Source: Desulfobulbaceae bacterium
Lineage (GTDB): Bacteria; Desulfobacterota; Desulfobulbia; Desulfobulbales; Desulfocapsaceae
Assembly (NCBI GenBank): GCA_030599175.1
Contig: JAUVON010000061.1
Coordinates: 1 to 11,137, forward strand
Direction: 5' to 3'
Length of the DNA stretch: 11,137 nucleotides
Part shown: positions 7,422 to 11,137 of the stretch, piece by piece
Numbering within the stretch: position 1 is the stretch's first letter
How the letters are laid out: each line of letters starts with the position of its first letter
Program-made: the position numbers and the translations under genes
The notes under the pieces: generated by a model
What the model was told of the DNA's origin: nothing
Seen by the model: only the letters and a program-made list of their open reading frames with translations
Databases searched by the model: none

Positions 7422-8054
7422 TTAAAGTTTCGATTGATTTGGGTGAGTTTGTTTTCTGAGCCTTGATCCTGCAAGACCTGCTAAACCAATACCAAAGAGG
7501 AATATGGTGGCGGGTTCGGGGACAGGAGCGATTGTGCCCTGGATCAGCACACCTGCATTGAGTCCGGAGTTCAATCTCCAGCCACGATCCGGATTAAAAA
7601 ATGCATAATTGTCTGCCGGATAAGATGCATCCCATGGCATCAAAAACCCTTCTAAATTATCACTATCTCTAACCTCAAATGCCGCCCAATATGAAGCTGC
7701 TTCAAGGTACCATGACATACCCGTGGCACCATACCATCCTTGAGTTGATCCATCAGCTGAGACTTGTGCTGAATAAATTTCGAGATCCGGTCCAGTTGAA
7801 CCAATGGTGTATATAGCGGTAGTGAATGTTTTGCCGCTTGAATTAAAATCCCCATTGAGCCAGCCTTCAACATCGGTTATGACCATGTCTTCATCTATTG
7901 AAAACTCAGTGGCTAGCCATTGCCTGGAATGCAACGAATAACCCGCGAGGCCAGGGGTGGCGCCAGTATCAAGTATAATATCTGCAGAAGCACCGGTGCA
8001 GATACAGAACAAGAGTAATATATTTAATGTCGTTATAAACCGCATTATTTTCAT
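7422..8054 (-). CDS. PEP-CTERM sorting domain protein (exosortase substrate)
   Basis: A 210-residue exported protein. An N-terminal signal peptide (MKIMRFITTLNILLLFCICTGASA, cleavage after about residue 24) is followed by a roughly 150-residue region rich in aromatic, Gly, Ser and Asp residues, probably beta-sandwich. The end is a standard PEP-CTERM anchor: VPEP (178-181), a hydrophobic helix (TIFLFGIGLAGLAG), then the basic cluster SRLRK. After this comes a longer than usual polar tail (QTHPNQSKL). Exosortase (EpsH/XrtA type), encoded elsewhere, should cut at the PEP motif during export; in this system substrates are linked to exopolysaccharide or biofilm matrix. The first ATG is preferred over the second, 9 bp on, because AGGG sits 5 nt ahead of it. 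A sigma-54-type promoter lies about 90 bp upstream. The function of the N-terminal domain is not recognised. Confidence 0.9.
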   Translation of the reverse strand: MKIMRFITTLNILLLFCICTGASADIILDTGATPGLAGYSLHSRQWLATEFSIDEDMVITDVEGWLNGDFNSSGKTFTTAIYTIGSTGPDLEIYSAQVSADGSTQGWYGATGMSWYLEAASYWAAFEVRDSDNLEGFLMPWDASYPADNYAFFNPDRGWRLNSGLNAGVLIQGTIAPVPEPATIFLFGIGLAGLAGSRLRKQTHPNQSKL

Positions 8055-8145
8055 TTCTGCCCTGTAGAATAGGCGATGGGGAAGTGATCCCGAATTTTTC
8101 CTGGAGAGAAGGTGAACTATAGCTGTTAATCAACCCACCTTTAAA

Positions 8146-8161
8146 TGCAAAAAACATACCA
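8146..8161 (-). promoter_or_regulatory. Sigma-54 (-24/-12) promoter of the PEP-CTERM gene
   Basis: Read on the minus strand, this is TGGTATGTTTTTTGCA. The RpoN consensus TGGCACG-N4-TTGCW is matched at all positions except two C-to-T changes, and the invariant GG and GC dinucleotides are at the correct 10-bp separation. It points toward the PEP-CTERM start, leaving a leader of about 80 nt. Sigma-54 control with an NtrC-family activator (PrsR) is a known theme in PEP-CTERM/exosortase systems, so an activator of this type is expected. Confidence 0.7.
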
Positions 8162-8174
8162 CGCGTATGCATGT

Positions 8175-8198
8175 TATGACGCTTAGATTAGTGTCATA
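8175..8198. promoter_or_regulatory. Inverted repeat upstream of the sigma-54 promoter, possible activator site
   Basis: TATGAC (8175-8180) and GTCATA (8193-8198) form a 6-bp inverted repeat with a 12-bp spacer. It is centred about 27 bp upstream of the -24 element and overlaps the TATAAT facing right. It could bind an activator or a repressor serving both directions. This is suggested by position and symmetry only. Confidence 0.35.
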
Positions 8199-8202
8199 TA
8201 AT
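8197..8202 (+). promoter_or_regulatory. Perfect -10 box (TATAAT) facing right
   Basis: TATAAT at 8197-8202 lies 31 bp before the ATG of the small ORF at 8234. The best -35 at 17 bp spacing is TTATGA (8174-8179), only 3/6 of consensus, so an activator may be needed or the match may be chance. Confidence 0.35.
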
Positions 8203-8233
8203 TACAGTCACTTATGTTTTTAGAGGGGTGTGA

Positions 8234-8434
8234 ATGAGTACTGGTGTCGGGTTGGTTTTCGGATTTCAGGAAACTCTTTCCAGAACAGCGGAACAGTGTT
8301 TGTGCGAAATGTCGGAAAACCTTCTGGTTGCACTGGGCAAGTTCCTTGAAGCTGGTATCAACCAGTTGCAATTAAGAGCATTTTTTACAGAGGGGTTTGG
8401 GAATAACTTTAACAAAGACAGGTTAAGAAAATAA
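8234..8434 (+). CDS. Small hypothetical protein (66 residues)
   Basis: Not recognised. The case for a real gene is local. A good ribosome site (GAGGGGTG, about 8222-8229) precedes the ATG, a perfect TATAAT lies 31 bp upstream, and the frame fills much of an otherwise empty 440-bp gap. The product is a soluble-looking peptide with two cysteines (CLCEM), a probable amphipathic helix around ENLLVALGKFLEAGINQLQLR and a basic end (DRLRK). There is no signal peptide or membrane segment. A 62-codon frame on the opposite strand (8183-8371) overlaps it and has weaker support. It could equally be a chance frame in a regulatory region or a remnant of an older gene. Confidence 0.3.
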   Translation: MSTGVGLVFGFQETLSRTAEQCLCEMSENLLVALGKFLEAGINQLQLRAFFTEGFGNNFNKDRLRK

Positions 8435-8498
8435 TACATACACACGAATTACAAGTGGTTGGGATTACAGAACATAACTCGTTCGGCAGGAACTGTCC
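8435..8498. other. Short gap downstream of the PLD-family gene
   Basis: No stem-loop followed by a T run was found on either strand here, so the end of the PLD-family transcript is not marked by an obvious intrinsic terminator. Confidence 0.4.
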
Positions 8499-10067
8499 TT
8501 ACATTTCATTGTCGAGGTCTATCAGATCGAAAAAAATATCCCCCAGGGCTCTCCAGATTGTCCCTGCAGGTTGTTTATTCAAAACTATTGAACCAGAGTG
8601 CCAAGTCACATTGTCATTTTCATCCAGATCCAGTCGCCAGCTGTTCTGAGGAGAAAAATCCGGAGTAAATGCGGCTGTAATTGCTTCTGCCAGAGGGACA
8701 CTGTCAATCAACAGGCCTATTTCCGTATTGAGAATCATGGAGCGGGGATCCAGGTTAAGGGAACCGATCAGTACTCTCTGCCGGTCAAAGATGGAGACTT
8801 TGGCATGGAGTCCAAATTGCTTAGAATCGACATATTTTGCCTGGTAGCGCGATCTCTCTGCAGCATCTCGCTTAAATTCATAGAGATTAGCCCCGAGTTT
8901 GAGTAGTGATTTGCGGTGATGCTGATAGGCGACGTGAGCAGGGATATGGTTGTTGGATGCCAGGGAGTTGGTCAGAAAGTGAAACTGCACTCCAGCCTGC
9001 TGTCGTTCAGCAATGACCTTTGTTAAACTGTCAGTGGGGATAAGATAGGCACTGATCATGGTGATGGACTTTTTGCTCTGCGCAGTAGCTCGTCGCAAGT
9101 GCATGGCCACATGCTGCCCTGTTTGCCCCTCGTGGAAATTTGGGTCGTCCAGCAGAACAAGAGCTCTTCCCGGGATTGCCTGCTCTGTATATTCCTGCCA
9201 GTGACCTGCCCACTGCTCTCCTTCTCCAGGCAGCAGGGCCAGCCAGGAATGAAGAGGAGTGAAGTTATCTGTCAGTTCTTTACGCAGCTTCTCCAGATCA
9301 CTGAAATCAACTTTGCCTTGATCTATCCGTGGGATGGGATATGACCACTCTGAATTCCAGTATATATCAAAGCCTTTTGTGATTTCCGGCACCACAGTGC
9401 CATTGGTCAGAATATCAAAGTCTCGAAAATTGTGATCCTGGTTAAAGCCGAAATATTCATCTCCAATATTGCGGCCCCCGACAATGGCGACCTGGTTGTC
9501 GGCAGTGAGCACTTTGTTATGCATTCGATGGTTGGTGCGACTGAAATCATTCAAATTTTCAAGGAAACGGAGCTCAATATTGTTTGAACGCCGCGAAAAA
9601 GGATTGAAGATCCGTACCTCAATGTTAGGATGCTCATCCAACTCCTCCAAGACCACATCCTCGCCACTCAAAAAAGAATCATCAACAAGTAACCGAACAA
9701 GAACCCCACGGTCTGCTGCCTTTAGCAATCGGTCCATGAGAAGAGAACCTACCTGATCAAATTTCCAAAGAAAATATTGTGCATTTATTGACAGGGTGGC
9801 CGAATCAATTAGTGCCAATCTCCATTTCAAGGAAACTGATCCGCTGTCAAGAAGCATGAAATGTGAAAGTTCATCAGTAGGCGGGATGATTCCACGAGCT
9901 TTCCAAATTGTTTCACTTTCCAATGGTGAGATGTCTCGACTATCCGGTAGCATTAATGGAGGAAGGGGACGGGAGCAGCCTGCCAAAATGGCCAAATAGA
10001 TGAAAATGACAGGAAGAGGCAGACGCTGAAAAAGGGAGCAGCGCTGTTTCACTGCATTAGCTCTCAT
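8499..10067 (-). CDS. Phospholipase D family lipoprotein, cardiolipin-synthase-like
   Basis: A 522-residue PLD-superfamily protein. Both HxKx4D active-site motifs are intact: H183-K185-D190 (MHNKVLTAD, followed by GGRNIGDEYF) and H421-K423-D428 (LHAKVSIFD, followed by GSLNLD). Two such halves build one active site that transfers phosphatidyl groups, as in ClsC/YmdC-like cardiolipin synthases; plain phospholipase or nuclease activity cannot be excluded. The start is placed at the ATG at 10067, not the farther one at 10172. GGAGA lies about 7 nt upstream, and it begins a lipoprotein signal ending in the lipobox LAGC (C31). Serine at position 2 of the mature protein predicts outer-membrane sorting by the Lol pathway, which LolA in this window would serve. 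The gene is monocistronic as far as can be seen. Confidence 0.87.
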   Translation of the reverse strand: MRANAVKQRCSLFQRLPLPVIFIYLAILAGCSRPLPPLMLPDSRDISPLESETIWKARGIIPPTDELSHFMLLDSGSVSLKWRLALIDSATLSINAQYFLWKFDQVGSLLMDRLLKAADRGVLVRLLVDDSFLSGEDVVLEELDEHPNIEVRIFNPFSRRSNNIELRFLENLNDFSRTNHRMHNKVLTADNQVAIVGGRNIGDEYFGFNQDHNFRDFDILTNGTVVPEITKGFDIYWNSEWSYPIPRIDQGKVDFSDLEKLRKELTDNFTPLHSWLALLPGEGEQWAGHWQEYTEQAIPGRALVLLDDPNFHEGQTGQHVAMHLRRATAQSKKSITMISAYLIPTDSLTKVIAERQQAGVQFHFLTNSLASNNHIPAHVAYQHHRKSLLKLGANLYEFKRDAAERSRYQAKYVDSKQFGLHAKVSIFDRQRVLIGSLNLDPRSMILNTEIGLLIDSVPLAEAITAAFTPDFSPQNSWRLDLDENDNVTWHSGSIVLNKQPAGTIWRALGDIFFDLIDLDNEM

Positions 10068-10122
10068 GTTGATTCTCCATGGAGAAGGTATAGTCAGATA
10101 GAGGGGGGCTTTTATTTTTCTA

Positions 10123-10151
10123 ACGTTACTGACTCCATAGCTCTTTGTCAA
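10123..10151 (-). promoter_or_regulatory. Possible sigma-70 promoter of the PLD-family gene
   Basis: On the minus strand a perfect TTGACA (10151-10146) is followed by a 17-bp spacer and TAACGT (10128-10123), which matches only 3/6 of the -10 consensus. It is about 55 bp upstream of the chosen ATG. Its position supports using the 10067 start, since transcription from here would begin inside the longer frame. Confidence 0.35.
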
Positions 10152-10173
10152 AAAAGACATTCCATCCAACAAA

Positions 10174-10423
10174 ATGGAAGAAGATGATTTTCGAATGACA
10201 ACAGCACTGAAACATATGTGGTTTGACGAAGACTATCTCCTGGTAGAAGGTGTTCCTAAAGATGATCGTACCAGGGTCGCCCATCTGGTTTCAGTATTGC
10301 TTGCTATGGGCAGACTACTTTGACGAACTGCTCCGCCGCATCCAGGATATCCTCACAACTCCCCCCTTTCCCTTCAAAAGTAATACTGCATTGACATCAA
10401 GAATCCGAAAAGGTATATTCTAG
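10174..10423 (+). pseudogene. Possible frameshifted coding remnant, unrecognised
   Basis: An ATG at 10174 opens a 49-codon frame (begins MEEDDFRMTTALKHMWFDED, ends LLAMGRLL, TGA at 10321-10323). In the next frame a run reads LWADYFDELLRRIQDILTTP and ends at TAG 10421-10423, the first bases of the tandem repeat. Both halves have protein-like composition and would join through a single frameshift near 10303-10312. I do not recognise the family. It may be the remains of a gene damaged when the adjacent toxin-antitoxin segment was acquired, or just chance. Confidence 0.25.
10391..10419 (+). promoter_or_regulatory. Strong sigma-70 promoter of the toxin-antitoxin operon
   Basis: TTGACA (10391-10396, perfect -35), a 17-bp spacer and TATATT (10414-10419, 5/6 of the -10 consensus). 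The start of transcription is predicted near 10426, inside the first copy of the 9-bp repeat, giving a leader of about 70 nt before the antitoxin ATG. Confidence 0.7.
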
Positions 10424-10474
10424 ACAGACTAGACAGACTAGACAGACTAGACAGACTAGACAGACTAGACAGAC
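10421..10474. repeat. Six perfect tandem copies of the 9-mer TAGACAGAC
   Basis: Exactly six uninterrupted, identical 9-bp units fill 54 bp, beginning 2 bp after the -10 box and ending 23 bp before the antitoxin ATG. Predicted transcripts would carry nearly the whole array in their 5' leader. Perfect identity of the copies points to recent slippage expansion. Possible roles are an operator array for the antitoxin or a copy-number-variable leader; neither is shown by the sequence. Confidence 0.95.
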
Positions 10475-10497
10475 CAAATCATTCAAAGGGTGTCACC

Positions 10498-10752
10498 ATG
10501 ATAAAAAACCATTGGCAGCTTCAAGAGGCAAAAAATAAATTCAGTAATTTAGTTGATAGAGCACAACACAATGGCCCACAAGTTGTTACCAAACATGGAA
10601 AAGATGCTGTTGTTGTGCTTTCAATTGAAGAATACAAAAAATTAATAAAGCCCAGGAAAAACTTGGTAGCTTTTTTTCAAAGCTCTCCTCTTGCAACTAG
10701 TAGGTTGGATTTAAATAGAAATAAAGAACTGCCAAGAGATATTGAGCTATGA
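10498..10752 (+). CDS. Phd/YefM-family antitoxin
   Basis: An 84-residue antitoxin of a type II toxin-antitoxin pair. The N-terminal part has the Phd/YefM DNA-binding fold pattern: WQLQEAKNKFSNLVDRAQ (6-23), then GPQVVTKHGKDAVVVLSIEEYKKL (26-49). The remaining C-terminal segment (NLVAFFQSSPLATSRLDLNR...) is of the disordered, toxin-wrapping kind that inhibits the PIN nuclease and is degraded under stress. Antitoxins of this family normally repress their own promoter, alone and more tightly with toxin. Here the near-consensus promoter and 9-bp repeat array lie directly upstream. The ATG at 10498 follows AAAGGGTG at a suitable distance. The stop overlaps the toxin start (ATGA at 10749-10752), as expected for coupled translation. 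Codon use is visibly more AT-rich than in the genes to the left, suggesting acquisition. Confidence 0.9.
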   Translation: MIKNHWQLQEAKNKFSNLVDRAQHNGPQVVTKHGKDAVVVLSIEEYKKLIKPRKNLVAFFQSSPLATSRLDLNRNKELPRDIEL

Positions 10753-11137
10753 AATACTTATTAGATACCTGTGTCCTTTCTGAATTAATCAAAAAAAATC
10801 CGAGTCCCAAAGTCATTAAATGGGTTTCAAAAATTGATGAAAACAATCTGTTTCTTAGTGTTCTAACTATAGGGGAGATCCACAAAGGTATTGAGAAACT
10901 ACCTGAAAGCAAAAAGAAAGACAAATTACACCAATGGGTAAATTATGATCTTAAAGAAAGATTCAGGAATCGAATAATTGATTTTGATCTTAAAACAGCA
11001 ACTGTTTGGGGACAAATACAAGCTCATTCAGAATTATCAGGAAAAGCTATGCCTGCAATAGATGGCCAGATTGTTGCCACTGGAATTTCTTATGACCTTA
11101 CTGTGGTAACAAGAAATACTAAAGATATGGAAATTAG
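10749..11137 (+). CDS. vapC: PIN-domain toxin (VapC/FitB-like), 3' end beyond window
   Basis: The first 129 residues of a PIN-domain endoribonuclease; the usual length is about 135-140, so only a few residues are missing. The acidic metal-binding residues are present: D6 in MKYLLDTCVLSEL, E43 in SVLTIGEIHKGIE and D105 in MPAIDGQIVATG, with a fourth likely at D126 in TRNTKDME. Toxins of this group cleave RNA (tRNA or other structured RNA) using Mg2+ and are neutralised by the partner made just before them. The pattern (LDTCVLSEL, GEIHKGI, TRNTKDM) is that of toxins paired with Phd-type antitoxins, matching the upstream gene. The ATG overlaps the antitoxin stop by 4 nt. The sequence is AT-rich, like the antitoxin gene. 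No defect is seen in the part present. Confidence 0.9.
   Translation, partial: MKYLLDTCVLSELIKKNPSPKVIKWVSKIDENNLFLSVLTIGEIHKGIEKLPESKKKDKLHQWVNYDLKERFRNRIIDFDLKTATVWGQIQAHSELSGKAMPAIDGQIVATGISYDLTVVTRNTKDMEI

Larger units (their letters stand above)
10068..10497. other. Intergenic region with gene remnants, promoter and tandem repeat
   Basis: This 430-bp stretch has no recognised gene. From left to right it holds a weak minus-strand promoter candidate for the PLD gene, two short overlapping plus-strand frames that look like decayed coding sequence (10174-10423), a near-consensus sigma-70 promoter (10391-10419), a 9-bp tandem repeat (10421-10474) and the antitoxin ribosome site (AAAGGGTG, 10485-10492). 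Confidence 0.6.

Noticed and set aside
8183..8371. 62-codon minus-strand frame in the gap between the PEP-CTERM and PLD genes
   Set aside because: It has no clear ribosome site, runs through the inverted repeat/promoter region, and has no recognisable similarity; the opposite-strand frame at 8234 has better start signals.
10068..10172. Longer start of the PLD-family gene at 10172
   Set aside because: The ATG at 10067 has a good ribosome site and begins directly at a lipoprotein signal; the longer form would bury that signal behind 35 residues.
10421..10474. Repeat array considered as a CRISPR array or replication iterons
   Set aside because: Units are 9 bp, head-to-tail and without spacers, so it is not CRISPR. 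No replication initiator gene or AT-rich unwinding region accompanies it, and it sits in a promoter/leader position.

Overview
The window reads as chromosomal DNA of a Gram-negative bacterium. It encodes a LolA lipoprotein carrier, a predicted outer-membrane lipoprotein of the phospholipase D family, a PEP-CTERM/exosortase substrate, a PilZ protein and a sigma-54-type promoter. This mix, together with the style of the radical SAM/B12 and KAS III proteins, would suit a deltaproteobacterium (Desulfobacterota, perhaps a sulfate reducer). That placement is inference from protein character, not from a search. No rRNA, tRNA, CRISPR array or complete mobile element was seen.

Layout. Positions 1-1717 (+) hold the C-terminal end of a DUF255/YyaL-type thioredoxin-domain protein, followed after 40 bp by a 12-helix MFS exporter. 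A hairpin lies across the MFS stop codon, between convergent genes. Positions 1743-5473 (-) form an apparent three-gene operon, transcribed lolA -> B12-binding radical SAM protein -> four-domain S1 RNA-binding protein, with gaps of only 12 and 20 bp. The radical SAM protein resembles the RiPP-maturation radical SAM family, but no precursor peptide gene is visible. Just upstream of lolA (5553-5729, -) lies what looks like the decayed 5' end of a glutamate racemase gene (murI). A FabH-like beta-ketoacyl-ACP synthase III with an intact Cys-His-Asn triad follows at 5883-7016 (+).

Positions 7025-8054 (-) carry a PilZ domain protein and, upstream of it, a PEP-CTERM protein. A close match to the sigma-54 -24/-12 promoter precedes the PEP-CTERM gene at 8146-8161, as would fit an exosortase/exopolysaccharide regulon. 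A perfect TATAAT faces the other way toward an unrecognised 66-residue ORF (8234-8434). Positions 8499-10067 (-) encode a PLD/cardiolipin-synthase-like lipoprotein with two HKD motifs.

The last 0.75 kb looks acquired and visibly more AT-rich. It holds a near-consensus sigma-70 promoter (10391-10419), six perfect copies of the 9-mer TAGACAGAC (10421-10474) occupying the predicted start of the transcript, and a Phd/YefM antitoxin gene overlapping by 4 nt a PIN-domain (VapC/FitB-like) toxin gene cut off by the window end.

Most notable items: the orphan radical SAM gene between lolA and an S1 protein, the toxin-antitoxin leader made of tandem repeats, the murI remnant, and the sigma-54 promoter of the PEP-CTERM gene.
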